Assembly (NCBI GenBank): GCA_003164045.1
Contig: PLRU01000051.1
Location: 15,573 to 79,572, forward strand
Source of the DNA: Candidatus Lustribacter telmatis
GTDB lineage: Bacteria; Vulcanimicrobiota; Vulcanimicrobiia; Vulcanimicrobiales; Vulcanimicrobiaceae
Length of the DNA: 64,000 nt
Reading direction: 5' to 3'
Positions 21,350 through 30,318 of the stretch are shown piece by piece. The translations under genes and the position numbers were made by a program. Each line of letters opens with the position of its first letter. Positions within the stretch are counted from its first letter, which is position 1. The notes under the pieces are model-generated. The model worked only from the letters and a program-made list of their open reading frames with translations. It was not told the DNA's origin and made no database searches.

Positions 21350-21858
21350 AGTTTGTTTTCGTCGAAGCGGTCTGCGGCTTCCATGATGATGCGGCGCGCT
21401 TCACCCGCGTCGGACCAGCCGTGCGTGCTCGTTTTCTTGCCTTCGAGCAGTTTGTAGGTTGCGAAGAAATGCTCGATCTTGCGCAGCTGGTGCGCAAAGA
21501 TCTGCGTGTAGTTGTGCACGTCGGCGTACTCGGGCTCACCGACCGGAACGGCCAGCACCTTATCGTCCGACTTGCCGTCGTCGATCATCGAGAGGATGCC
21601 GATCGGACGGGCGACGACGAGACAGCCGCTGAACGTCGGCTCCGATACGAGGATCAGCACGTCGAGGGGATCGTCGTCGAGCGCGAGCGTGCGCGGCACG
21701 AACCCGTAGTCGCCGGGATAGTACACCGGAGAATGAAGCGCGCGGTCGAGACGAAAGATGTCCATCGATTTGTCGTACTCGTACTTGTTGCGCGAGCCGC
21801 TCGGTATCTCGACGATCACGTTGATCGCCTCCGGCGCGCGGTCGCCGAGCGGGAGCAT
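21346..21858 (-). CDS. ppa: Inorganic pyrophosphatase (soluble, family I)
   Basis: A 170-residue enzyme that hydrolyses pyrophosphate. Family I residues are visible: VEIPSGSRNKYEYDK, YYPGDYGFVPRT and the metal-binding DDDPLDVLIL cluster, then ARPIGILSMIDDGKSDDKVLAVP. The ATG at 21858 gives the normal family length; longer in-frame starts would overlap the divergent DUF167 gene. Confidence 0.95.
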   Translation of the reverse strand: MLPLGDRAPEAINVIVEIPSGSRNKYEYDKSMDIFRLDRALHSPVYYPGDYGFVPRTLALDDDPLDVLILVSEPTFSGCLVVARPIGILSMIDDGKSDDKVLAVPVGEPEYADVHNYTQIFAHQLRKIEHFFATYKLLEGKKTSTHGWSDAGEARRIIMEAADRFDENKL

Positions 21859-21915
21859 GAGCCGGTTTTGCCGGGAATCCAAAGCCACGGGTTTGCGGTT
21901 CCCCCCGCCAGGACG

Positions 21916-22146
21916 ATGCCCTTGCGTCTGACGGTTAAGGTGAAGCCTGGATCGCGCCACCCGGGAATAACCGCCGCGGACGGGATGCTGGTCGTCGCCG
22001 TGCGGGAACGCGCCGTCGATGGGCGGGCCAACGAGGCGGTCATTGCGGCCGTCGCCGCGCGCTTCGGCGTCGCGCCGAGCCGCGTCACGATCGAACGCGG
22101 CGCCGGTGCCCGAGTGAAGCAGCTCGCTGTTGAAGGGCTAGACTAG
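21916..22146 (+). CDS. DUF167 (YggU/UPF0235) family protein
   Basis: A 76-residue protein with the family pattern VKVKPGSRHPGI ... DGMLVVAVRERAVDGRANEAVI ... GARVKQLAVEG. The function is unknown. The ATG at 21916 has AGGA 4 nt before it. It is divergent from ppa (57 bp between) and convergent with cobT (17 bp between). Confidence 0.85.
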   Translation: MPLRLTVKVKPGSRHPGITAADGMLVVAVRERAVDGRANEAVIAAVAARFGVAPSRVTIERGAGARVKQLAVEGLD

Positions 22147-22163
22147 CGCGGCGCAACACCGGC

Positions 22164-23168
22164 CTAGGCGAAGGTCTTCATCTCGCGGACCATGCGAGCG
22201 GCGGCTTCGATCAACGGCAGTGCTAGCGCAGCGCCGCTGGCTTCCCCGAGCCGGAGATCCAAGTCAAGCAGCGGTTCGAGATGCAGTGCCCCGAGCGCGA
22301 GCCCGTGCCCGGGTTCCTCCGAACGGTGCGCCGCGATGAAGTAGTCGCGTACGTTCGGGGCGATATCCGCCGCGATCAGCGCCGCCGCGGCGACGATGAA
22401 GCCGTCGAGCACGATCGGAATGCGAGCCTCCGCAGCCGCGAGCATCACGCCGGCCAGCCCCACAATTTCGTAGCCGCCCATTTCGCTGGCGATTTCGTCC
22501 CAGCCGAAATCGCTGCAGCGCGCGAGCGCCGCTTCGATGGCGTCCGTTTTCCGCTGCAGCCGGGCATCATCGACGCCCGTTCCACGTCCCGCAACCGAAG
22601 CTGCCGGCGAACCCGTAAACGCCGCGACGATGGCTGCGGCACTGGTCGAATTTCCGATCCCGATTTCGCCCAACGCCAAGACGTCGAACGGCGCACGCCG
22701 GCGCAACGTCTCGAACGCCGAGCGTCCGGCGGCGAGCACGCCCTCGAGCGCCGCGCGCGGAATGGCCGGCTCGCGCGCAAGGTTCGCCGTGCCCAATCCG
22801 GCGTTGACGTCGATCAAACGCTCGTGCGGCGCGAGCGGTACGCGCACGCCGAAATTCGCCACGTACACTTCGGCCCGCACGGCGCGCGCGAAGGCGCCGA
22901 TTGCGGCCGTGCCCGCGAGAACTCCACCGACCATCTGCGCCGTGACGTCCGGCGGATACGCGCTCACGCCGTCGGCCGCAAGGCCGTGATCGCCCGCGGC
23001 GATGAGGATCGCCCGGCGCTCGAAATTATGCGCCGGCACGCCGCCCGCAATCGCGCACAACTGCACGGCCAGTGTCTCGATCCGGCCCAGGCTGCCGCGC
23101 GGTTTAGCAAGCCGATCGATCCGTTCGCGCGCGGCTTGCGCGACGGCCGGATCGGTTGCATCGATCAT
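22164..23168 (-). CDS. cobT: Nicotinate-nucleotide-dimethylbenzimidazole phosphoribosyltransferase
   Basis: A 334-residue enzyme that makes alpha-ribazole phosphate, activating the lower ligand for cobalamin assembly. Conserved segments are KPRGSLGRIETLA, AAGDHGLAADGVSAYP, GEIGIGNSTSAAA and LDGFIVAAAAL; the C-terminal Glu expected to be catalytic falls in HLEPLLDLDLRLGEASGAALAL. It starts 1 codon inside the stop of the phosphatase gene (ATGA), so the two are coupled. No other B12 genes are in view. Confidence 0.93.
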   Translation of the reverse strand: MIDATDPAVAQAARERIDRLAKPRGSLGRIETLAVQLCAIAGGVPAHNFERRAILIAAGDHGLAADGVSAYPPDVTAQMVGGVLAGTAAIGAFARAVRAEVYVANFGVRVPLAPHERLIDVNAGLGTANLAREPAIPRAALEGVLAAGRSAFETLRRRAPFDVLALGEIGIGNSTSAAAIVAAFTGSPAASVAGRGTGVDDARLQRKTDAIEAALARCSDFGWDEIASEMGGYEIVGLAGVMLAAAEARIPIVLDGFIVAAAALIAADIAPNVRDYFIAAHRSEEPGHGLALGALHLEPLLDLDLRLGEASGAALALPLIEAAARMVREMKTFA

Positions 23169-23773
23169 GCAGCCGTCCCCGCGTCCGCCGTTTCGTTGAT
23201 CGCCGTCAGTTCCCAACCGGCGGCAAACGAACCGCGCGCCCGGATGATGCCGCCGGGCGAAAAGCGTATCGTCGTGGTCGGCTCGCCGGTCAGGCTGCGC
23301 ACGATCCCGTGCATCACGCCGGCGTGACTTACGATGAGCGCCCGATCGCCGGCGCCCATGCGCCCGGCGAGGTCGCGCAACGCCGCATCGACCCGCGCGC
23401 AGAGCGCGTCCCACGATTCGCCGCCCTCGGCCGTGTAATGCATCGGAACTTTTTCGCCGCTGATGTCGAGCTCGGGCCAGCGGCCGAGAATCTCATCCCA
23501 CGTCAGCCCTTCCCACTGCCCGAAGTGCATCTCGCGAAATTCCGGCGAGAGTTCGAGTACCACATCGCGGTCGCCCAAGATCGCTTCGGCCGTCGTCCGC
23601 GCGCGCGTGAGATCGCTCGCCAGCGCGAGATCGAAGCGTTCGTCGCGTAAATGTGCAGCGAGGGCCTGCGCTTGCGCGAGGCCCTCGTCGTCGAGCGGGA
23701 TGTCGGTTTGCCCTTGGAAGCGGCGCAGCGCATTCCAGGCCGTGCGCCCGTGCCGGACGCAGATCAATTCCAT
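23165..23773 (-). CDS. Histidine phosphatase family protein, possibly alpha-ribazole phosphatase
   Basis: A 202-residue phosphoglycerate-mutase-fold phosphatase with the RHG motif (VRHGRTAWN, ~7-15), the acidic EFREMHFGQWEG block (~79) and the second His in VSHAGVMHGI (~150). Because its stop overlaps the cobT start as ATGA, a CobC-like role (alpha-ribazole-5'-phosphate to alpha-ribazole) is the best guess, but other phosphomonoesters cannot be excluded from sequence. Confidence 0.8.
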   Translation of the reverse strand: MELICVRHGRTAWNALRRFQGQTDIPLDDEGLAQAQALAAHLRDERFDLALASDLTRARTTAEAILGDRDVVLELSPEFREMHFGQWEGLTWDEILGRWPELDISGEKVPMHYTAEGGESWDALCARVDAALRDLAGRMGAGDRALIVSHAGVMHGIVRSLTGEPTTTIRFSPGGIIRARGSFAAGWELTAINETADAGTAA

Positions 23774-23778
23774 CCGGC

Positions 23779-24369
23779 CTACTTCTTGATGAACGGACGT
23801 CCCTCATGCGACACGAGCAGATCGTGCATGTCGTTCGCATGCTCTTCTTCCACCGCAAGAATGCCTTCGAGCATCGTGCGCGTGGTCGAGTCCTTGACGC
23901 CGAAGTAGTTGATCAACTCGCGGTAGTGGTCGATCGCGATCCGTTCGGCAACCAGATTTTCTTTGAGCATCTCGACCAGGTTCGCATCGGAGGGGCCGTA
24001 CTGCGAGGCCGAACGTGAGACGAGATTTTTCGGGTCGAAGTCGGGCGTGCCGCCGAGCTGGTTGATGCGCTCGGCGAGTTGCATCATGTGGCCTTGTTCT
24101 TCTTTCGCGTGCTGCAAGAACTCGGCTTTGGGACCTTCGCTCGCAATGCCGGTCGCGGCGACGGCGTGCATCGTGTAACGCAGGACGCACACGATCTCGG
24201 TCGCGAGCGCACCCTGCAGCAAATCGATTGCGGTCTGCACGCTGCCCTCGTACGTATCGGTGACGGCGCCCTTGGCAATACGGGCACGCGCGTTTTTACG
24301 CAGCGTTGCAACGTCGGTGAGAAACGGCTTGGTGGCGGCGCCATTGCGCGCCTTCGCTGTGGTAGGCAT
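23779..24369 (-). CDS. Ferritin-like/bacterioferritin-family protein
   Basis: A 196-residue four-helix protein with iron-ligand patterns in sequence order: EIVCVLRYTMHA (~58), KEEQGHMMQLAERI (~90), ENLVAERIAIDHYRELI (~137) and AVEEEHANDMHD (~170). The two ExxH pairs support a di-iron site for iron storage or peroxide protection, close to bacterioferritin and Dps-like groups. It lies 5 bp before the phosphatase-cobT pair on the same strand. Confidence 0.82.
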   Translation of the reverse strand: MPTTAKARNGAATKPFLTDVATLRKNARARIAKGAVTDTYEGSVQTAIDLLQGALATEIVCVLRYTMHAVAATGIASEGPKAEFLQHAKEEQGHMMQLAERINQLGGTPDFDPKNLVSRSASQYGPSDANLVEMLKENLVAERIAIDHYRELINYFGVKDSTTRTMLEGILAVEEEHANDMHDLLVSHEGRPFIKK

Positions 24370-24462
24370 GCGACTCGGTTACCCGGCGTGCTTGGTGGCG
24401 AAACAGGCCCGTCCCGGCAAGCGCGGGAGAGGCCTGCCCGGCGCTTGGCGAAGCTTCCGGCC

Positions 24463-25323
24463 ATGAGTGGCGATCGTGTCGCGGTCAGGAAGACCTACAA
24501 GCTCTACGTGAACGGAGCGTTCGTGCGCAGCGAATCGGGCCGGACCGACGGCGTGGGCGGCGAGAACGTCGTCCGCGGCTCCCGTAAGGACGTCCGCGAT
24601 GCCGTGATCGCCGCGCGTGCCGCGCACGAAAAATGGGCCGGTCAGACGCCCTCCAACCGCGGGCTCGTCCTGTATCGCCTCGCCGAGATGATGGAGGCCC
24701 GCGCCAGCAGCCTGGCCGAGCAGCTCGTCTTGGGCGGCACCGTCGATGCTGCCGCGGCGCGGCGCGAGGTCGATGCCGCGATCGACCGCGCGGTATGGTA
24801 CGCCGGCTGGTGCGACAAGTACGTCGCTTTGGCATCGGCGCGCAATCCCGTCTCCGGTCCGCACTTCAATTTCTCGACCACCGAGCCGACCGGCGTTATC
24901 GGGGTCATCGCGCCCGAGGAGCCGGCGCTCCTCGGCCTGGTTACGGCGATTCTTCCGGCTCTCGTCAGCGGCAACGCCGTTATCGTGGTCGCCTCGGAAC
25001 GCGACCCGCGCACGGCCGTGGTCTTTGCCGAGTGTTTGGCCACGAGCGACCTCCCGGGCGGCGTGTGCAACGTCATCACCGGGACGCGCGCCGAGCTCGG
25101 CCCGGCGCTCGCCGGGCACATGGACGTCGACGGCCTGCACGCCTTCGGGGTCGGCCACGACGCCGAAGTTGCCCTCGGGCAGCTCGCGTCCGAAAGCGTC
25201 ACGCGGACGCGCTTCGAGGATGCCCCATCCGCCAAGGCGTGGTTTTCCGCATCGTACGATAACCTCGATCGCGTGCTGACGTTCACCGAGATGAAGACGA
25301 TCTGGCACCCCGCCAAGATCTGA
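24463..25323 (+). CDS. Half-length aldehyde dehydrogenase-like protein, probably not a catalytic dehydrogenase
   Basis: A 286-residue protein that aligns with only the N-terminal cofactor-binding half of aldehyde dehydrogenases. The usual PWNFP becomes PEEPALLG, the KPAE motif is ASERDP, the GSTxxG loop is GVGHDAEVA, and the domain carrying the catalytic Cys is absent. The cofactor-site residues are therefore lost too. The coding frame is intact and ends normally, so this looks like a maintained pseudoenzyme or altered-function protein rather than a recent truncation. It lies ~15 kb from the deoC-aldehyde dehydrogenase pair. Confidence 0.78.
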   Translation: MSGDRVAVRKTYKLYVNGAFVRSESGRTDGVGGENVVRGSRKDVRDAVIAARAAHEKWAGQTPSNRGLVLYRLAEMMEARASSLAEQLVLGGTVDAAAARREVDAAIDRAVWYAGWCDKYVALASARNPVSGPHFNFSTTEPTGVIGVIAPEEPALLGLVTAILPALVSGNAVIVVASERDPRTAVVFAECLATSDLPGGVCNVITGTRAELGPALAGHMDVDGLHAFGVGHDAEVALGQLASESVTRTRFEDAPSAKAWFSASYDNLDRVLTFTEMKTIWHPAKI

Positions 25324-25330
25324 CGCAAGA

Positions 25331-25363
25331 AAAAGAGCCCCACGCCGAAGCGTGAGGCTCTTC
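25331..25363 (-). terminator. Intrinsic terminator of the TonB-dependent receptor gene
   Basis: On the minus strand an AGAGCC-x-CACGC stem pairs across a TTCG tetraloop and is followed by a T run (CTCTTTTTCTT). It lies 20 bp after the receptor stop and 8 bp after the stop of the convergent half-length aldehyde dehydrogenase gene, so it may serve both strands, more strongly the minus one. Confidence 0.85.
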
Positions 25364-25382
25364 TCGTTCGTAGACCGGCCTG

Positions 25383-28178
25383 CTAGATGTGCAGGTTGAG
25401 GTCCATGTGCACGTAGCGCGGCGAGGCCGGCACGAGCGACGTCGGAGAATTCCCCTGTTGGATCGAGTTCCCGACCACGTTGTTCGTGATGAGCGGCGTG
25501 CCCGCGTTCGGAATCGGCAAGTACAGGCCGTAGTTGTTGGTGTTGAGCAGGTTCTGCACCGACACTTGCAGCGTGACGTGTTTCGCGATCGCTTGCCGGG
25601 CGACGAAGTCGACTTGGGCAAATGGCGGCGAGAAGTACGCGTTGTTGTTACCGTAGTACTGCGCGCCGAGCGCGAGGAACGTCTTCGCTGCAGTCCACGT
25701 GAATTGCCCGTAGCCTTGCAGATACGGGATGCACGTCGACTGACCGACCGTCGTGCCTGAGCCGCAGGTCTGGATGTTGTTGGCCGGGAGCAGCGGTGCG
25801 TTCGCCGCCGTGAAGCCGGAGATGATCGAGCTCTCCGCCGATGCGGCGAGGTTGAAGCCGAGGCCCTTCGGCGGTGCGTAGGTGTACTTGAGGTTCACCG
25901 ACTGCGCGACGAGTCGCGCGACGTTGGCCGGCAAGAAGATGCCTTCCGTCGACGGCTGCCCCGGCAAGCAGAGATTCGGGCTGGCCGACGGCACCGCGGA
26001 GGTGATGTTCGCAAATACACCGTGGACGACCGTCTCTTGGAGATCGACGCTCACGACCGAGCTGTTCGAGAACTTGTGATCCGCACCGACGTCGTAGGCG
26101 ATGCTGGTTTCCGGATTCAAGTTCGGGTTTTTCTCGGTCAGCGTGCCGCCGTCGGCAAACGGGGCACCAAGCGAACATGCCGGCGGCTCGAACGTTGCGA
26201 GTCCGCTGACTTGTCCGACGAACGGGAACGTCGTCGACGTACCGGCGGCGATACGAATCGAGTTGTTCGCATCGGGACGGATCACGAACGCGCCGTGCGG
26301 ATCGAAATGCGATACCGTGCGCGAGAACCCGACCAGCGTCGGGTCGACGTTGCTGGCCGGCTTCGTGCCGATCACGTTCCACAACGTGTCGTACAAACCG
26401 ACATTGAACGTAGCACGCGGCGCCACCGCGATGCTGCCCGTGAGCGCGAACGTCGAGTAACGATCGGTCGAGAGCGGCACCGATACGAACGCCGGCTGGT
26501 CGATGTACGCGAACGTGCTTTGACCGTGGAAATCGTACGTCAGCTGGAGGAAGTTGCCGTTATCGCCCAGCGGTTGGGTGAACGACGTCGTCATGCCGTA
26601 GAGTTTGTCTTGTTCGTACGTGGTGTACGGGTTACCGAAGCACTGGAACTGGTTGTTGACCGTGGTGTAGTTGCCGGCCGGATTGGTGATGCTGCCGAAC
26701 GATCCCAAGCAATTGGCCTCGGCCGAACCGGCCGTCGGCGTATAACCCGGGGGGATTGGTTGTCCGGGAACCAGCGTACCACTGGGATTGCTATCAAAGA
26801 CGCCCGGCGCGCCGTAGAATTTTTGGTAGCCTTCGCTACCGGCATCGACGATGATCTCGGGTTCGATCTGGCCGATGTACGGACGAATGAGCAGCGTTCC
26901 CGAACCGATCGCGGTGCGGAATTCGCCGTCCCACAGTGTCTGGTTGTTGTAGATCGACGAACCCGTGTACCACTGGTAGCCGTTGATGGTCTTACCGATG
27001 TACGGGTTGTTCGGAACGCCGCAGATCGTCGACGTGGTTTGGCAGTTTTCGATGGTCGTCGGCCCGAGCGCGGTGCCCCAGGCGGTGCCTTGCGGGTTGT
27101 ACCCGCCGTACGCACCGACATAGCTCGCCGTGAACGATGTCGTCGGCGTGAAGTCGTAGCGCAGTTTGAACGCGTAGCCGCGCTGATAAAGGTTGCCGTC
27201 TGCCGGACCGCAGCCGGAAATGACGGAGAAGCCCGTATTGCCGTCGGGCAGCGTGATGCAGTCCGTCTTGCCGGTGAACGGCGTGTTCTGACCGAGCGTG
27301 CCCGCGTCGACCACGTAGCTCAGGTGACCGACCGAACCCGTCCCGAGAAATACGGACGAGAGCGAGCCGTAGTTGTCGATGCTTTGCGTGAGTGAGGCAT
27401 GCGTCGCTTTGGTGAACCCCGGCGTTACGAGGTTGACCGTGCCGCCGACTGCGAGGTTGGCGAACGGCGTCGTGTTGCCGGGACCGGACTGGACCTCGGC
27501 ACTGCCGATGAGAAACGACGGGAAATACGTGCTGACCCACACGCCATACTGACCTTGCGCGACGGGATGGCCGTCGATCAGCACCTGCGTCTCATACGGC
27601 TGCACGCCGCCGATAACGATCGTGCGATCTTGCTGGCTGCCCATCTGTTGAACGGTCAGGCCGGGGATGCGTTGCAACACGCTGTTGATTTGCGGGTCGC
27701 CCAGATCTTGGAAGGCTTGCGCCGAAATGACCGTCGTTTGCGCGGGGCCCGCATTGATCGAGCTGCCGCGCGTCGTCGAGGTCACGGTGCCGATCGTCTG
27801 CAACGAATTCAGCGACGCTTGCGTCATCGTGACCGCGAGCGGCGTCGATGTGCCTTCCGCTGCCGTGACGTCGGGAAGCGCTACGGAGTTGAAACCGCCC
27901 TTGGCGATTGAGACCCGGTAGATGCCCGCCGGGACGCTAACGGAAAAGTTTCCGTCGGCATCCGTCGTGGTCGTCGCGGTGGTAGGACCGGTGACCGTCA
28001 CGGCTGCGTTCGGCACCGAGGCGCCGGTTTGATCGTGGACCGATCCGCTGAACGTTGCCTGCGACGTTGCCTGGGCTACGACCGGGGCCGTTGCGGCTCC
28101 GGCCGGTACGATCGAGGCCAACAACGCGAGAACGAGGGCTAAGCCGCCGATCGCGCGCGGGCTCCTGAAAATGCTCAT
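25383..28178 (-). CDS. TonB-dependent outer-membrane receptor
   Basis: A 931-residue receptor. A signal peptide (~1-30) is followed by a carboxypeptidase-regulatory-like domain (~45-125; TFSGSVHDQTGASVPNAAVTVTG), a plug domain (~140-260; INSVLQRIPGLTVQQ, VLIDGHPVAQGQYG) and a long beta-barrel. The substrate is unknown. The ATG at 28178 has GAGG 5 nt upstream; an earlier in-frame ATG exists at 28214. Its presence argues for an outer membrane. It is transcribed alone and ends in a clear terminator. Confidence 0.93.
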   Translation of the reverse strand: MSIFRSPRAIGGLALVLALLASIVPAGAATAPVVAQATSQATFSGSVHDQTGASVPNAAVTVTGPTTATTTTDADGNFSVSVPAGIYRVSIAKGGFNSVALPDVTAAEGTSTPLAVTMTQASLNSLQTIGTVTSTTRGSSINAGPAQTTVISAQAFQDLGDPQINSVLQRIPGLTVQQMGSQQDRTIVIGGVQPYETQVLIDGHPVAQGQYGVWVSTYFPSFLIGSAEVQSGPGNTTPFANLAVGGTVNLVTPGFTKATHASLTQSIDNYGSLSSVFLGTGSVGHLSYVVDAGTLGQNTPFTGKTDCITLPDGNTGFSVISGCGPADGNLYQRGYAFKLRYDFTPTTSFTASYVGAYGGYNPQGTAWGTALGPTTIENCQTTSTICGVPNNPYIGKTINGYQWYTGSSIYNNQTLWDGEFRTAIGSGTLLIRPYIGQIEPEIIVDAGSEGYQKFYGAPGVFDSNPSGTLVPGQPIPPGYTPTAGSAEANCLGSFGSITNPAGNYTTVNNQFQCFGNPYTTYEQDKLYGMTTSFTQPLGDNGNFLQLTYDFHGQSTFAYIDQPAFVSVPLSTDRYSTFALTGSIAVAPRATFNVGLYDTLWNVIGTKPASNVDPTLVGFSRTVSHFDPHGAFVIRPDANNSIRIAAGTSTTFPFVGQVSGLATFEPPACSLGAPFADGGTLTEKNPNLNPETSIAYDVGADHKFSNSSVVSVDLQETVVHGVFANITSAVPSASPNLCLPGQPSTEGIFLPANVARLVAQSVNLKYTYAPPKGLGFNLAASAESSIISGFTAANAPLLPANNIQTCGSGTTVGQSTCIPYLQGYGQFTWTAAKTFLALGAQYYGNNNAYFSPPFAQVDFVARQAIAKHVTLQVSVQNLLNTNNYGLYLPIPNAGTPLITNNVVGNSIQQGNSPTSLVPASPRYVHMDLNLHI

Positions 28179-28324
28179 AAAAACCTCATGAATAGAGATG
28201 CCACCGGCGCTCAAATGCGACCCGGCGGACTATCTTCAACTTTCCTTAACCTTCATGTTTATCTTCTCTTCAGCATTGGACAAATGAGACATCGACGATG
28301 CCGCCGGGCGCCGTTTTTGCGGAC

Positions 28325-29329
28325 ATGAACCGCGCCCGGTTTGCCCTCCTCGGTGCGGCTGGGCTCCTCGTCGCGTGTGCACGCCGGCTGCCCGGACCGC
28401 AGCCGGTCCGCATCGGCATGGTCTCCGATCTCGGCGGCCTCGGCGATCACTCGTACAACGATTCGGCGTACGCTGGGCTCTTGGCGGCACGAGCGCGCCT
28501 GCACGTCGCGATCGCCGTGCTGCAATCGCGCTCGGCCGCCGACTACCAGCCGAATCTCATGGTCTTTGCCAGCAAAGGCTACGATGAAGTCTTTGCGATC
28601 GGCTACGATCAGGCGCCGGATCTCGCCGAGGTCGCCGCGCGCTTTGCAACGCGGCATTTCGCCATCGTCGACGCCGTTCTCGATGCGCCGAACGTCACGT
28701 CGGTCACGTTCAAATCAGCCGAGGCGTCGTTCCTCGCCGGCGCACTCGCCGCGATGGTGACGCGCACGAAAGCGATCGGCTTTCTCGGCGGCATCGACGT
28801 TCCGATCGTTCGCGAATTCGAAGTCGGCTACGCCGCCGGCGCGCGGGCCGTGGATCCGAACGTGCGCGTGCTGGTGAAGTATATCGGCGACTTCGACGAC
28901 GTCGCCGCGGGCAGCGAACTCGCCGCACTTCTCTACGGCCAAGGTGCGGACATCGTGTACGCGGCCGCCGGCAAAGCGGGCCTAGGTGCCATCGGGGAAG
29001 TCCGATCCCGCAGCGGCGTTTTTGCCATCGGCGTCGATGCCGATCAAGATGGTTTGGCGCCCGGGAAGATCCTCACCAGCGTCATCAAACGCATCGACAA
29101 CAGCGTCGTTCTGCTGGCCACGTTAGCGGCACAGCGCCGGCCGCGTCCGGCCGTACTGGCACTCGGTTTGAAGGAGCACGGCGTCGGTCTCACCGATTTT
29201 CAGTATACGCGTAACGTCGTGACCGCGGCGATGATCGAGCGGCTCGATGCTCTCACGCGCGCCGTCAGCGCCGGCCGCGTCGTCGTACCGCAAACGCGCG
29301 CCGCACTTGCCGCGTTCCGCGGAGTTTAA
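28325..29329 (+). CDS. BMP/Med family basic membrane lipoprotein (nucleoside-binding type)
   Basis: A 334-residue lipoprotein with a lipobox (GLLVAC, Cys near residue 18). The mature part begins RIGMVSDLGGLGDHSYNDSAYAG, the fingerprint of the Med/BMP family, which includes the purine-nucleoside receptor PnrA. VFASKGYDEVFAIGYD and EASFLAGALAAMVT are also typical. The matching permease and ATPase genes are not adjacent. Nucleoside binding fits the surrounding gene set but is inferred. Its stop is nested with that of the convergent NMT1-like gene. Confidence 0.85.
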   Translation: MNRARFALLGAAGLLVACARRLPGPQPVRIGMVSDLGGLGDHSYNDSAYAGLLAARARLHVAIAVLQSRSAADYQPNLMVFASKGYDEVFAIGYDQAPDLAEVAARFATRHFAIVDAVLDAPNVTSVTFKSAEASFLAGALAAMVTRTKAIGFLGGIDVPIVREFEVGYAAGARAVDPNVRVLVKYIGDFDDVAAGSELAALLYGQGADIVYAAAGKAGLGAIGEVRSRSGVFAIGVDADQDGLAPGKILTSVIKRIDNSVVLLATLAAQRRPRPAVLALGLKEHGVGLTDFQYTRNVVTAAMIERLDALTRAVSAGRVVVPQTRAALAAFRGV

Positions 29330-30318
29330 GCGCGCGACGCGGCGCTGAGGATCGACGTATCGACGAGACGATCGACCGGGGGCAGCGCCGTGCGGCCGGT
29401 GGCCCGCAGCGATGCGTAAATGGGGCCGGCAACGCGGACCTTGTCGATCCAGAGCATACCGTGCGCGCGGGTTTCCGGGCCGATCAAAAGCGGGATTTGC
29501 GCGCGGCTGGTCGCGAGTTCTTTGCGTTCGTCGAGACCGAGTTCGACGCCGTATTTCGAAACGGCCAGGTGCGCGGCGAGGGCCGGATCGCGGGTGCTCT
29601 CGAGCCACCCGCGCCGCAGCGCGCGCGTATAGTGCACGAGGGTTGCGCGATTGGCTTTGAGATAGTCGCGCGTGCAAAACAAACAGTCGGTGTACGTCGC
29701 GTAGCCGAGATCGTCGAACGTTGCGACCACGCTCGCGATTCCCCGCTCGGCGAGTTGGAGCGGCTGGTTCGTCACGAAGCACACGTAGGCATCGCACGCG
29801 CCCTGCAGCAGCGGGTCCGGCGTTGCCCCGACCACGACTTCGGTATAGTTCGGCGGCAGATGGTTGACCGCCATGATCGCGTCGATGTAGACCTTGCCGC
29901 CTTGCTGAACGCCGACGCGTTTCCCCAACAGGTCGCGCGCGGTGCGGACGGGATGCGCCGGCAGCGACAGCAGCGCCGCCGGGTTCTTCTGATAGAGCGC
30001 GGCGAATATGACGAAGTCCGCGCCGGCGGCGTTTGCGTCGATGACGCGCTCGAATTGATCCATGCCGATGTCGGCCCGGCCGGCTGCAACGACGGCTTCA
30101 ACGCTAGCGAGGTTCGGGCCGCCGGCGAGCGCGTTCGACTCGATGCCTTCGCTGCGAAAGTAGCCGTTTGCATCGGCAACCCACCAGCCGGCGTTCTGGA
30201 CGTCCTTGATCCACTGCAGTTGCGTCGTCACCATCGTCGCGGCGCTCGCGGGCCCCGCAAAAGCTGCGAGGCCGGCTGCCGCCGCCGCACCCCGGAGCAG
30301 ATCGCCGCGTCGCATCAT
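29326..30318 (-). CDS. ABC transporter substrate-binding protein, NMT1/THI5-like
   Basis: A 330-residue periplasmic binding protein. An RR-containing N-terminus (MMRRGDLLRGAAAAAGLAAF) looks like a Tat signal. The mature protein has the pattern TTQLQWIKDVQNAGWWVADANGYF as in thiamine-pyrimidine or riboflavin precursor binders (ThiY/RibY type), plus three or more cysteines (DAYVCFVT, DCLFCTRD). Its ATG overlaps the permease stop as ATGA. The substrate is unknown; a pyrimidine-like heterocycle is a reasonable guess from family and context. Confidence 0.86.
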   Translation of the reverse strand: MMRRGDLLRGAAAAAGLAAFAGPASAATMVTTQLQWIKDVQNAGWWVADANGYFRSEGIESNALAGGPNLASVEAVVAAGRADIGMDQFERVIDANAAGADFVIFAALYQKNPAALLSLPAHPVRTARDLLGKRVGVQQGGKVYIDAIMAVNHLPPNYTEVVVGATPDPLLQGACDAYVCFVTNQPLQLAERGIASVVATFDDLGYATYTDCLFCTRDYLKANRATLVHYTRALRRGWLESTRDPALAAHLAVSKYGVELGLDERKELATSRAQIPLLIGPETRAHGMLWIDKVRVAGPIYASLRATGRTALPPVDRLVDTSILSAASRA

